From Choricystis sp. odSpoLacu1 (Eukaryota > Chlorophyta > Trebouxiophyceae), in contig OY253652.1 in NCBI GenBank assembly GCA_958009055.1, positions 434,001 to 498,000 on the forward strand: a stretch of DNA of 64,000 nucleotides, read 5' to 3'. A program made the position numbers and the translations under genes. Shown one piece after another: positions 54,256 through 63,867 of the stretch (position 1 is its first letter; each line of letters opens with the position of its first letter). The notes under the pieces were generated by a model. That model saw only the letters and a list, made by a program, of their open reading frames with translations, was not told where the DNA came from and ran no database searches.

Positions 54256-56003
54256 ATGCGGCGAGCCGTGCCGGCGCTGCGGGCACTGCTGACCGCGGCG
54301 TCCGCGTCGGTGGAGACGGCGACCGCGGCCACGGTGGCGCGCGGCCGCGTGTGGTGAGTGTGTGTGTGGGATGCTGTGGGACTTGAAAGGGAGTGGTGGA
54401 CGGAGCGGGAGGGAGCCGAGCGACGGGGAGGACGGTTGCTCCCATTGGCGCCCTTGCGTCGCTTTTTTGCGGCATGCGCGGGGGCGTCTCCACGTGTCCC
54501 GCCGCCGTCTCGCCACATAAACGTGGTGGAGAGGCACAGATCGCTCCCTGCTCAGAGAGAGGCGGCGCGGTGACACGCGTCGGCGTGTGTGTGCATTTTT
54601 TTCGTTCCGACCGACGCTCGCCCTACCCCTCCTCTCGCGCAGGCCGCACCCCCTCCTCCGCCCGTTCGCCACCCTCCCCCCCCACACCACGCTCGCCATG
54701 CCCGCCCTCTCCCCCACCATGTCGGCCGGCAACCTGGCCGCCTGGCACGTGGGCGTGGGGGACACGGTGGCCCCGGGAGACGTGCTGGCCGACGTCGAAA
54801 CCGACAAAGCGACGCTCGCTTGGGAAAACCAGGATGACGGCATCGTGGCCGCCCTGCTGGCGCCGGCGGGGGCGGCCGACGTACCGGTGGGCACGCCGTT
54901 GGTCGTGCTGGTGGAGGAGGCGGAGTCTGTGGGCGCGTTCAAGGACTACAAGCCGGAGGCGCCCGCCGCCCCCGCCCCGTCCACCCCCGCCCCGGCCCCC
55001 GCCTCCGCCTCGCCGTCCACACCAGCGGCTGCAACCGTCCCCACTCGCCTGGTTTCCCCCGCCGCCGCCCGCGTGCTGCGGGAGGCGGGGCTGGAGGTGG
55101 GGGCCGCGCTCGCGACTGGGCCGCGTGGCACGCTGACCAAGGAGGACGCGGTGGCCGCCGCCAAAGCCGCTGCTGGTGGTGGTGGTGGTAAGCAGGCGGC
55201 TGCCACCGCGCCTGCTGCGGCGGCGCCCCGGGCGGCGGCTGCGCCCGCGCCGCGCGCGCCCCCCCCCTCCCTCCCCCCTGCCCTCCCCGCGCCCCGGCGC
55301 CGCCTTCACCGACGTTCCCCACACCCAGGTCCGCCGCGTCATCGCGGCCCGGCTGACGGCGTCCAAGGCCACCGTCCCCCACGCGTACGCCAGGGCGGAC
55401 GCGAGGCTGACCGCGGTCGCGTCCCTGCGCGCCGCCCTCAAAGGCGCGGGCGTGCGCGCCTCCGTCAACGACTTTGTCGTCGCCGCCGCCGCGCGCGCCC
55501 TGGTGGATGTGCCCGCGCTGAATGTGGCGTGGGATGCAGGGAGTGGGGAGGCCACGCCCGCCCCCTCCGTCGATGTGTGCATCGCGGTGGCCACTGACGG
55601 CGGCCTCCTCACCCCCATCATCACCTCCACCCCGGCCCGCTCCCTGGCCGACATTGGGGCCACCGCGCGCGACCTGGCCGACCGCGCGCGCGCGGGCAAG
55701 CTGGCTCCCCACGAGTTTATGGGGGGGAGTTTTACGGTCTCCAATCTGGGCATGTTTGGTGTCACCCACTTCTCCGCTATCATCAACCCCCCCCAAGCCG
55801 CCATCCTGGCGGTGGGGGGGACGAGACCCGTGCCGGTGGCCACGTCCGAGGGCGGTGTCGCTTTTGACAGTGTGGTGGGGGTGACCCTCTCGTATGATGC
55901 TCGTGCCGTGGAAGCCGCCGACGCGGCCGCCTGGTTGGACGCGTTTGGAGCCCACCTGGAGGCGCCGGAGAGGTTGGTGGAGGGGTTGGGGGGTGGCGTG
56001 TGA
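54256..56003 (+). CDS. Pyruvate dehydrogenase E2-like / E3-binding-protein-like, catalytic motif lost (frameshifted in the assembly)
   Basis: Exons 54256-54353 and 54643-56003. The first ~45 residues are Arg/Ala-rich, like a mitochondrial presequence. A lipoyl domain of mitochondrial PDH-E2 type follows (LAMPALSPTMSAGNLAAW, lipoyl Lys in VETDKATLAWENQDDGIVAA). An E3-binding domain (LVSPAAARVLREAGLEVGAA) and an Ala/Pro linker come next, then the acyltransferase fold (FTDVPHTQVRRVIAARLTAS, ASVNDFVVAAAARAL, FTVSNLGMFGVTHFSAIINP). The catalytic DHRxxDG motif of E2 is replaced by YDARAVEAA: the His is Ala and Asp-Gly is Glu-Ala. It should therefore not transfer acetyl groups and resembles animal E3BP/PDHX. 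The frame breaks at a 9-C run (55259-55267). Removing one C gives 485 residues. Confidence 0.8.
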
Positions 56004-56086
56004 CTTGTTTTTATCTTTTTGGACTCTCCCTGTGGATTTTAGAGTTTTTTCAACCTCCTTTCTCTCAACCCACCCTCTCCCACACA

Positions 56087-57517
56087 TCACGCCAGCTTGC
56101 TCCCCGCACTCGGCGGCCGCGGCAGCGGCGGCCGCCCCGCCGACCAGGGCCGCGCAGTCGACGTCCCGCCCGCCACCGACCGCGCGCCGCCCGCGCTGCC
56201 GCCCGCGCGTCCGCCCGTGCGCGCGGCGCGGGTCACCCGCTTGTCCAGCACCGTCAGCACGGTGTGGTAAAAGTTGGCCAGCCCCATGCACACCATGGCG
56301 GCACCCGCGACGGCGACGCCGCGGGAGCCGCGCAGGTCGGATTCACGGGCTTCCAAGTCCAACCACCCTTCGCGCGAGAGCGCGGCGGCTGCCGTGGCGC
56401 CCACCATCTGGGCCCCGACCGCCACCTGGGCGGCTTGCAGGCCGAACAGGAAGGGGTAGAGGGCCAGCAGCTGGCCAGCGGCGCCCGAGGATTCGCCGGA
56501 CACGACGTCCATCGCGGCGGCGCGGCCGAGCGCGATTCGAGTGTACATCCGCCGCCGCTGGTACCGGTTCTGCAGCATCATGACGCCCCCCTGGGCCGCG
56601 GTCCAGCACAGCAGCTTCCACACAAACACGCGGACGGATGGAGAGTCCACAGGCAGGGTGAGGGTGAGGACGACGGTCGCAGCAGACCACACGTGGTGGC
56701 GGATCCACCAGGGCCGGATGTTGGACCCATTCACAACTAAAACGTGCTCTCTCAACGCCAGGGCAGTGTAAAAATACAGCAGCCACGCCAGCAGGGCTTG
56801 CACGCCCACCATGAGGGGGGGGGTGAGGGTGAGGGACTCGGAGGCGGCTTCCCGGCGCCCCGCGCGGTGGAGGCCGGCTAACAGGGCGAGCGAGGAAGCG
56901 GTCAGCACGACGCCCCCCCTGTCCCGAAACGCGTGGTACTCCTCCTTCAGCGCGGCCGCCGCTTTGCGGGACCGGGTGACGCAGTTCAGGTTGCGGCCGG
57001 CCAGGGCGCCCAGGAGCCAGGGGGGGGCGCGCGCCACGCGCGAGCGCGCGCAGGTCGCCGCCCGGGCCGTGGCCTGAAAGAACAGAGCGCGCGGCGTCGA
57101 GGGTGGCGCACGCGTCTGGATCGACCGGACTGCCCGCTTTGGCCAGGTCGGACTGCAGACGTTTGACGTCTTCCGTGAGGGCGTCGCCTTCCGCCACGAC
57201 GCGCTGGTTGAAGGTGGCGACACGGGCGGAGAGCGCGCGGCTGAGGGATAAAGGAAAAAGGGGGGGTTGTTCAAACGCACGTATGTTTGGCAGCCCACAC
57301 ACAAGCTATACTTACCTGCGCGCCAGTAGCTGCTCCGCGTTGGCCAGGGTGGCGGACGCGTCCTGTGGTGAGAATGAAGGTTTGGTGGGAACCGAACGGC
57401 ATTTCGTCGGGGTGCCCCGGCCGCGCCGTTTTTCTGCTTCCCCTCTTCTCCCCCCGCCACACGCCCCTCCTTGATCCCCTTCCACCACCCACTCTCACAT
57501 CTTCGGACGTGCCCATT
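56087..57517 (-). CDS. TMEM120: TMEM120-like nuclear-envelope/ER membrane protein (frameshifted in the assembly)
   Basis: TMEM120 proteins are six-helix membrane proteins with an N-terminal coiled coil; animal forms bind coenzyme A and affect lipid metabolism. Exons 57500-57517 (MGTSED), 57316-57362 and 56087-57240. The coiled coil runs from DASATLANAEQLLAR to DALTEDVKRLQSDLAKAG. The membrane part matches plant TMEM120 closely: NGSNIRPWWIRHHVW, MMLQNRYQRRRMYTRIALGR, AAMDVVSGESSGAAGQLLAL and YPFLFGLQAAQVAVGAQ. The frame breaks in an 8-G run at 57020-57027. Removing one base joins ARGARPP to WLLGALAGRNLN and gives 405 residues. The tail after VLDKRVTRAAR is Gly/Ala/Arg-rich and longer than usual. 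The 5' splice site of exon 2 (AG/GTAAGTATAG) is a near-perfect consensus. Confidence 0.83.
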   Translation of the reverse strand, partial: NGHVRRCESGWWKGIKEGRVAGGEEGKQKNGAAGAPRRNAVRFPPNLHSHHRTRPPPWPTRSSYWRAGKYSLCVGCQTYVRLNNPPFFLYPSAARSPPVSPPSTSASWRKATPSRKTSNVCSPTWPKRAVRSIQTRAPPSTPRALFFQATARAATCARSRVARAPPWLLGALAGRNLNCVTRSRKAAAALKEEYHAFRDRGGVVLTASSLALLAGLHRAGRREAASESLTLTPPLMVGVQALLAWLLYFYTALALREHVLVVNGSNIRPWWIRHHVWSAATVVLTLTLPVDSPSVRVFVWKLLCWTAAQGGVMMLQNRYQRRRMYTRIALGRAAAMDVVSGESSGAAGQLLALYPFLFGLQAAQVAVGAQMVGATAAAALSREGWLDLEARESDLRGSRGVAVAGAAMVCMGLANFYHTVLTVLDKRVTRAARTGGRAGGSAGGARSVAGGTSTARPWSAGRPPLPRPPSAGSKLA

Positions 57518-57853
57518 GGGTACAAAATGATAGGGAGGTGAACAAGGGAGGAAAAAAAAAACGTGGCGCGGTGTTTTGCCCGGGAAAAACGCAGTGCCTT
57601 TTTTCTTCTCACGCACGTGCCGATGGGGGCCCACGCGTGCACAGTCAGGCTGCAGCTGGTGTGAGCACAGCACAGCAGGGCGCAGCGTGACCGCTGAGCG
57701 GTCGCCGCACAAAACCTGTTTTCGAGTCGAGTGGTCTCCGTTCTTTGCGTTCTGCTCTTCGCTCGAAAAAAAAAAAATCACTCTCTCCAAAGAAGCTCAG
57801 CGTCACTTGCACGTTCAGCCGAGGCGCGAGTGACACAAATCCCCCCAACAACC
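57518..57853. promoter_or_regulatory. Shared divergent intergenic region, TMEM120 / ubiquitin-like-eS31
   Basis: 336 bp between start codons. A poly-A run lies at 57766-57777, about 80 bp upstream of the eS31 start. No coding signal is seen. Promoter role inferred. Confidence 0.4.
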
Positions 57854-58711
57854 ATGCAGCTGTTTGTCAAGACTGGTGCGTGATGTGGCGCGCGCGTGGG
57901 CGGGGCCGCAGATGCCGATCGCGAAACACGGCCGCCAGTCTCACCTTTCCCCCCCCCCCCCCCCCCCTCCTGCAGACCGCACGTTCACCCTCAACCTGGG
58001 CCCCGATGCCACGCTCGCGTCCGTCAAGGCCGCCATCGAGGCGTCGCAAGGTGAGAGAAAGAGAGAGAGAGAAGAGAAAGAGCGGACGCTCGCGAGCAGG
58101 CGGCGGCCGGCCCCGACGTCGGCGCCTGCGTGTGTCGCGCCTGCCCTCCCTCCGCGCCCTCCTCCCCCCGCGCGACGCACGCGACCGCGTTTCGAGCGGC
58201 GATGCTGGCCGCGAAGTGGGATCGCGCGGGTGGAGGGAGAGCGCGCGCGCGAAATGGCGCCCCGTGGCGGCACCCGGGCCCCGATCGACCGACACGCACC
58301 CCTCCCTCCTCCCCCTCCCCTCCACCAGGCATCCCCGCCACCGCCCAGCGCGTCCTCTTCGCGGGCCGCCCCCTGACCGACGAGGCCGCCCCCCTGGCCA
58401 CCCTCGGCGTGTCGGAGGCCGACACCCTGCACATCCTGCTGCGCCTGCTGGGTGGCGGCAAGAAGCGCAAGAAGAAGACGTACACCAAGCCCAAGAAGCA
58501 GAAGCACAAGCACAAGGTCGTCAAGCTGGGCGTCCTCAAATACTACAAGGTGGACGACTCGGGCAAGGTGGAGCGCCTGCGCCAGGCGTGCACCGCGTGC
58601 GGCCCCGCCACGTTCATGGCCAAACACTTTGACCGCCTGTACTGCGGCAAGTGCCACGTGACGTACATGGTGGAGGGCGGCGCCAAGGGGGGCAAGGGCA
58701 AGAAGAAGTGA
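57854..58711 (+). CDS. RPS27A: Divergent ubiquitin-like domain fused to ribosomal protein eS31 (RPS27A)
   Basis: Exons 57854-57875, 57976-58050 and 58329-58711 give 159 residues. The first 75 form a ubiquitin fold: [32 protein letters not shown], then [20 protein letters not shown], ending [11 protein letters not shown]. The Gly-Gly cleavage site before [14 protein letters not shown] is kept. Relative to ubiquitin, two residues of the Leu8 loop are gone, K11 is Arg, K29 Ala, K33 Ser, K48 Arg and K63 Glu; only K6 and K27 remain. The eS31 part is highly conserved: [20 protein letters not shown], a C4 zinc finger (ACTACG and YCGKCHVTY) and [12 protein letters not shown]. Ubiquitin-eS31 fusions are near universal, but the leader is normally true ubiquitin. 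A diverged leader is known in nematode ubl-1. A long C run precedes the exon 2 acceptor. Confidence 0.94.
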
Positions 58712-58991
58712 GGAGGAAAGAGGGACGGTTTGTTTGCGTTTCGACTTGTTTGTTTTGCAATCATCACCCCCCAAAGCACACACACGCCACCCCTGCCCTG
58801 CGCCCCGGGGTGGAGACGCGTGGCTTCTTGTTGAGCCACACGTGTTTCCGCCTCGGGGTGCGGGGAAGGGGGGGCGCGCCGTGTGGCTGCCTTGCCCAAA
58901 CAGCGAAAAACTCGGTTTCTCGACCAGCCAATTTCACTCTCCCCTTTTCTCCCAGCGCGCCCTCTCTCCCTCCCCATCTTTCCCTCTTTGC

Positions 58992-60584
58992 ATGCGCCTC
59001 CTCACGCGACGACTCCCTTCTACCCGCCTCGCCGCCATGACCATCCCCGCGGCGTCGGCGCCGTCGCCGTCCCCCCACACGACCCCGCGTTGCCCCCCGC
59101 CGTTCACCACCTCGTCTCCGACAGGCCCCACGCCAGCGTGGCCGACTATGTGGCGACCGCGTGCGGCCTGCCGCCCTCCACTGCAGCTGCGTTGATCGAG
59201 TTCGGCGCAGTCTATTGGTGCCCCGTCCCGCCGCCCGCCCCTGCAGCCCACGGCGGCCTGTCCCAGTCCACCCGGGACGCGCTTGCCGCCGCCCACGCGG
59301 CTGGACGGGCGGCCCACGGGCGTGGGTGTGAACTGTGGCAGCCGCGGAGGGCGGGAAAGGGGGACGCACTGCCAGCGGGCGCGTACGTGAGAGTGCACGC
59401 CGCCCCCAAGCGCTTCCCCGCGGCGGCGGACCCCTCTGACGAGGAGTGGGGGGGGCGCATCGTGGCCACGGGGCCGGGGTGGGCGGTGGTGAGTGTGCTT
59501 GGTTTGTGTTGGTGTGTGGGGGGGAAGATAACGATTTTGTTTTTTCACCAGCCACCACCCCACCCCACAACCCACATCACAGCTCGACAAACCACACGGC
59601 GTGCCGTCCGTGCCCACCGTCGACAACGGTGTCGAACACGCCATCGGGGGCGCGGCACGGGGGTTGGCCTGGCTGGCGGAGAGCGCGGCGGCGGGTGCCA
59701 CCGCCACCCCCCGCCCCCTCACCTTTGACGCGGCCGACGACGCAGACACCGATGCCACCGCCATCAACGCGCGCGCCCCCCGGTCGGCCCGCCGGCGGCG
59801 AGCTTCGGGCACGACCCCCGTGGCGAGCGGGGACGCGGTCACCCACGGCCTGGCCGCTGCCCACAGATTGGACCAGGCAGCCTGCGGCCTGCTGACGCTG
59901 TCAGCCTCCCGCTCATTCTCGCGTGCCTTTGGGGACGCGCTGGCGGCGGGCGCGCTGGCCAAGTGTTACAGAGCCGCGTTTGTGGGGGGGGAGGAGGGAG
60001 GGGCGCTCCCCCCCCTCGGCCGCGTGACTCACTGGGCGACCTCCGTGCCCCGCGGCCCCGGCACGCCCGCGCACACGGTCACGCGGGCTGAGCCGTCGCA
60101 AGGAGCGGCGCGCTGCGACCTGGTCGTGCTGAGTGTGCGGCGGGTGACACTCGCGCCGGCTGCTGTTGCCACTCTCTCCCTCGATGGCGCGCCGTCCCCC
60201 CCCTTCACTGCCCACGAAGCCGCCATCCTGCTGCTGACGGGGCGCACTCACCAGGTGCGCGCCCAGATGGCGGCCCTGGGGTGCCCCCTGCTGGGGGATG
60301 GACTGTACGGGCAGGCTGGAGTGGCGGGGGGCGAGGCAACCGCGCGCCGCGCGGCAGACGCGCCGGTGGCACTCCAAGCCGCCCGCCTGGCGGGGCGCGC
60401 GGGCGGCCCGTTCGGCCCCCATGACATCGCTTTCACGGCGGGGGCGCCCTGGTGGCGCGGGGACGATGGTGCAGAGTCGGAGGGAGAGTTTGAGGGGGCG
60501 GACACAGCCTGGGCCGCGTGGATGGAGGAAAAGGCGGCGGCGCGTGAGACAAACAACGCGGTTGAAGACCTGGTGCTGCATTAG
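58992..60584 (+). CDS. RluA-family RNA pseudouridine synthase, N-terminus unresolved
   Basis: Isomerises uridine to pseudouridine in RNA. Exon 2 (59583-60584) is secure: LDKPHGVPSVPTVDN (family VDKPxG motif), the catalytic AAHRLDQAACGLLTLSAS, LAKCYRAAFVGGEEGG, LLLTGRTHQVRAQMAALGCP and LLGDGLYGQ. The intron is 59489-59582. Exon 1 encodes HLVSDRPHASVADYVATACG and EFGAVYWCPV (an S4-like region). However, that frame has no ATG: the only nearby start codons (58992, MRLLTRRLPSTRL, and 59037) read in another frame. Adding one C in a six-C run at about 59071-59076 or 59095-59100 would join them. The start at 58992 is therefore provisional. Probably organellar, judged by its basic N-terminus. Confidence 0.8.
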
Positions 60585-61131
60585 TTTTGATCTGTTTTGT
60601 TTTCGAAATATCGCCCTCTTGTGCGAGGGGAAAAAGGGGGACGTTTGTGTTCTACAGCCGGCATCGGAAAAAAGAGTCGGTGAGGGGGTGGGTCGTGTTT
60701 GTTGTTTTTTGTCGGAAAGACCTGTCGGTTTTTCATCGATGCGTTGTTTTCTTTCTCCGGGGCGGCCCGCTTGTGGCCAACAAAGACACCTGCAGAGGTG
60801 TGTGCCAAGCAGCGTCGCGCGCCCGCGCGGTACGGGAGGGACGGGGGATATGGGGGGGAAGGGGGGGCGCGAGGCTCCGGCAAGAAATGACCACCTATGT
60901 GTTGCCGGCCTGCGTGGGGATCTGCGTTCAAACAAAAAACGAAGGGGGTATCTGCCTGTATAAAAATCTCTCTCTCTCTCTCTCTCTGCAAAGGGGGGTG
61001 GTGTCTTTTGGAACGAAACTGAGGGTGGGGAAAAAAAAAAAAAACGACGCAAAAGGGGAAAAAAGCCGGAGCACCGTGCTCTTCGAACGAGCGACACGGC
61101 CTCGGGACGGAAAGGGAGGGGGGAGGGGCGC

Positions 61132-61172
61132 GCACACACACACACACACACACGCACACACACACACACACA
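61132..61172. repeat. (CA)n microsatellite
   Basis: About 20 CA units with a single G interruption, in the gene-free tract between RluA and PLATZ. Confidence 0.95.
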
Positions 61173-61382
61173 AGGGGAGGCAGAACAGAGAGGGGGCGTG
61201 GCAGGGGCGACGCACGGCGTGTTGGCAACGCGCGATCCGCTCCCCGCACACACGCCCCGACCAGAGTCTGAAGCTGCCGCGCGCGGGGGGCGCGAAACGA
61301 CGTGTCGTCGTTTGGTGTGGTGGGGTGGGGTTGAGGGGAAGAAAAGGGGGGTTGTTGTGTTTGAATTGTCTGTCTCAAATCG

Positions 61383-61420
61383 GCCTAGAGTGGGTTGGGA
61401 AGCCTAGAATGGGTTGGGAA
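61383..61420. repeat. Two-copy 19-bp tandem repeat
   Basis: Unit GCCTAGAGTGGGTTGGGAA at 61383-61401, repeated at 61402-61420 with one change (G to A at position 8). Confidence 0.95.
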
Positions 61421-61952
61421 CGGGGAGGGGGGTGTTGTTGTTTGTTGATCGTGCGTGGTGTGTTTTGTGGGGAAAAAAGGGGGGGAATTATTGTCTGCTC
61501 AAAGAAGGGAAAAAAAAAGGATCGAACATCGACAGACGGGAGGGGAGGGGCGCGAGGGGCGCACCCCCCCTCCGAAAACCAGGCGCGCGTCGCGTCGTAT
61601 CTTCACACACGGGGTGCACCGCGCGCCTCCGTGTCACTCCCCTTCGCCCCCCCCCCACACTCCCCAGCCAACCCCCTCTGCGCAAAGACAGAAAAAAGGG
61701 GTGGCGGAGAGAAAGAAAGAAAAAACAGTTTGGGGGGTGGGGGACGAGGCGAGGCACGCGGGGCGGGGTGGTGTGTGTTGCGTTCTCCAAACTAAACAGA
61801 GGTGGTGCGGGGGGCGTGCGGTGTGCGTGTGCGCCGCGTGGTGTCGCCGCGTGTTGTCGCCGCGTGTTGTCGTCGCCGCCGCCGTGGTGTCGCCGCCGGC
61901 GTTTCATTGAAACATCAACTTGTCTTTTTTTGTTTGATTGTTTTTTCGCTGC

Positions 61953-63473
61953 TCACTCAAACCACGCGCGCTTCGGCTTGGTCTTGCGTCGCTTGGATGC
62001 CGCCGTGAACTCGTCCCCCGCCGAGTCCGCTCCGTCGGACGCAGCATCGGCAGTGGAGTCATCGCCCTCCGCGACGGGCGCGGGGCGGCGGCGGCGGGGG
62101 GGCAGGGCCGAGTCGGCCGGGGTGGACGGCGACCGCCGGCCGCGCGGCGTGCGGCCGCCAGAGGAAGACGCCGGCGACTCGCTGGTGTCCTCGCCTTTGA
62201 CGACAATCGTGGCCAGCCCCGTGCCGCCGCCGCGGGGCCAGGCGGGGGCGCCGCCCCGGTAGCGGCCGCCCAAGGCGGGGTCGCCAGCGTCGCCCGACGC
62301 GTCGCCGCCGCCGCCGCCCGGCGCCAGGGCTTCAGCGGCCGCGGCCGCACCACCCGCAGCATCCGCGCCGAGCTTGCACTGGAGGGAGCAATAGCTTGAG
62401 ACGTCTTGGAGGTGGCGCGCGCACACGCCGCACCGGGAAGCGCCCGCCGCGCCTTTGGGGGCGCGGGGTTGGGGGCGGCGCTTCAGAAAGGCCACGCGAG
62501 ACGCGTTGATGACGTACGACTGGACGCCGTCAAGGGAGCCGGGGGCGATCTTGGTGAGGTCGGCGACTTTGACGACGTCTGTGGGGAGAGGGAGAGGGAG
62601 GTGTGAGTCGGGCAGCGGGAAAAAAAGCGCGCGCCCTCCACGCTTCGAATTGCTTGGGCGCCCGTTTTGCGGGCGCAGGCCGCACGCGCCCTCATTGATC
62701 GACACACTCCCCACCCACGCCACTGGGCGCAGCAATGAGCCACTTTGGGTGGGGGTGGGGGCACGGAGACTGCGCCCCGGCCGCGCCACCAGGGGCGCGG
62801 CATGGCGCTGCCTTCAAGCACGCGCCGACGGACCAGGACAAAGCGGCGAGAACGCGCCGCCACCAGCGTCTCGCGCATCCAGCCACCTCGTCACATGCGC
62901 GCGAGGGGCAACCAGCGTGCGCTGGGCGCGGAAATCGGGGCGTTTGGCGCAACGGGCGGCGGTGGAGTGGGGGCCCACACCGCCGGTTTGGATGCGTGGG
63001 CGTTTTTGGATGGCAGCCAACCCTCGCGCCCCCACGCCCAGCCGCGTAAAATGCACACCCCTCTATCCACCGCTGCAAACCGCTTGCCCCACCACGGGAG
63101 GCGGGTGGGGGCGGCGCCGCCAGGATAGTGTGCCAAGCGTGGGTGGGTTGATGGGAAGGCAAGCTCAAAAACGCCACCGACCCACAGTCGCCCCTGCACC
63201 CCCCCCTCCTCCGCCCCCCCGGACCCCGCCCTCACCATGGTACGACGACCGCCGAATCTGCAGCAGGCGGCGTGGAGCCCCGGCGCTGCCGCCGCGGCTG
63301 GCGCCACTGTCGGCGCACACCGAGCACGCGCCGCGAGCCGCGTCAAAGTCGTACAGGTTGCACACCACGTCCCGTCCGGAACGGGAAGAGGAGGCGCACC
63401 GGGGGCAGGGGCGGAAGAAGGACGGGCCGCTGGCCGCGGAGACAAGGGGGGCGAGGAAGGACAGGGTCGACAT
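61953..63473 (-). CDS. PLATZ-family zinc-dependent DNA-binding protein
   Basis: PLATZ is a green-lineage nuclear family that binds A/T-rich DNA and represses transcription or contacts RNA polymerase III. Exons 63236-63473 and 61953-62578 join in phase 1 across a 657-nt intron, the longest in the window, giving 287 residues. The splice restores LLQIRRSSYHDVVKVADLTK, followed by VQSYVINASRVAFLKRRPQP and CGVCARHLQDVSSYCSLQCK, all diagnostic. The first zinc region is divergent (CPRCASSSRSGRDVVCNLYD, then GACSVCADSG). It lacks the usual paired His because the segment before LLQIRRSSYH is Gly/Ser/Arg-rich. The tail is Ser/Asp-rich and ends in basic KRRKTKPKRAWFE, a likely nuclear signal. Confidence 0.9.
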
Positions 63474-63867
63474 GAGTGCAGGTCAAAAACGTCGGGTCCG
63501 AATCGGTGTGGCGATGCGGACAGGAGGGGACGGCACGGGCCCACTAGTCGCTGGCGACGCACTGTGCGAGGCGCGTGGGCGGGGGCGGATGCAGAGGGGG
63601 GGTGCGGAGGGTGGGTGCAGAGCGATGGGCGCGCCACGAGTGGACGCAAAAGAGGTGTGAGCGATGGGGCGAGAGCCTCTTTTTCCTTTTATTGACGCCC
63701 CCCTTGGTTTGATGCTGACGCTTTCGCCTCCCCCACACACGTGCGTCACAGCGGGCTTTCCGAGCCCAGCCGAAAAAGTTTTGCATCGGGTGAGGAAGGA
63801 AGGAAAGAAAGAAAAAACTCCAAAAACAGGGACGTGCGGGCGCGTGACACAAACAAAGGCGGGCTCT
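63474..63867. other. Interval between PLATZ start and uL15 stop
   Basis: 394 bp with no plausible frame. It should include the PLATZ promoter and the uL15 3' UTR. AATAAA on the minus strand at 63688-63693, about 175 nt past the uL15 stop, is a possible poly(A) signal. Confidence 0.5.

Larger units (their letters stand above)
60585..61952. other. 1.37 kb gene-free, purine-rich tract between convergent genes
   Basis: No frame here has domain-like sequence. The plus strand is strongly G/A-rich over most of the length, with poly-A and poly-G runs. It holds a CT repeat (60967-60986), a CA microsatellite (61132-61172), a 19-bp tandem repeat (61383-61420) and a GTGTTGTCGCCGC-type minisatellite near 61840-61885. 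A 15-bp inverted element GCTCTTCGAACGAGC lies at 61079-61093. Part is presumably 3' UTR of RluA and PLATZ. No tRNA was found. Confidence 0.6.

Noticed and set aside
55176..55320. Intron as an explanation for the frame change in the E2-like gene
   Set aside because: There is no AG acceptor between about 55200 and 55320 and the linker codons are continuous in composition, so a one-base homopolymer error explains it better.
57020..57130. Very short intron (about 36 nt, acceptor TTCTTTCAG) to explain the TMEM120 frame change
   Set aside because: It would be shorter than any other intron here, and the unspliced frame aligns with plant TMEM120 up to the G8 run.
61079..61093. Inverted GCTCTTCGAACGAGC resembling a tRNA T-loop
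   Set aside because: No clover-leaf can be built around it; it is simply a short palindrome.
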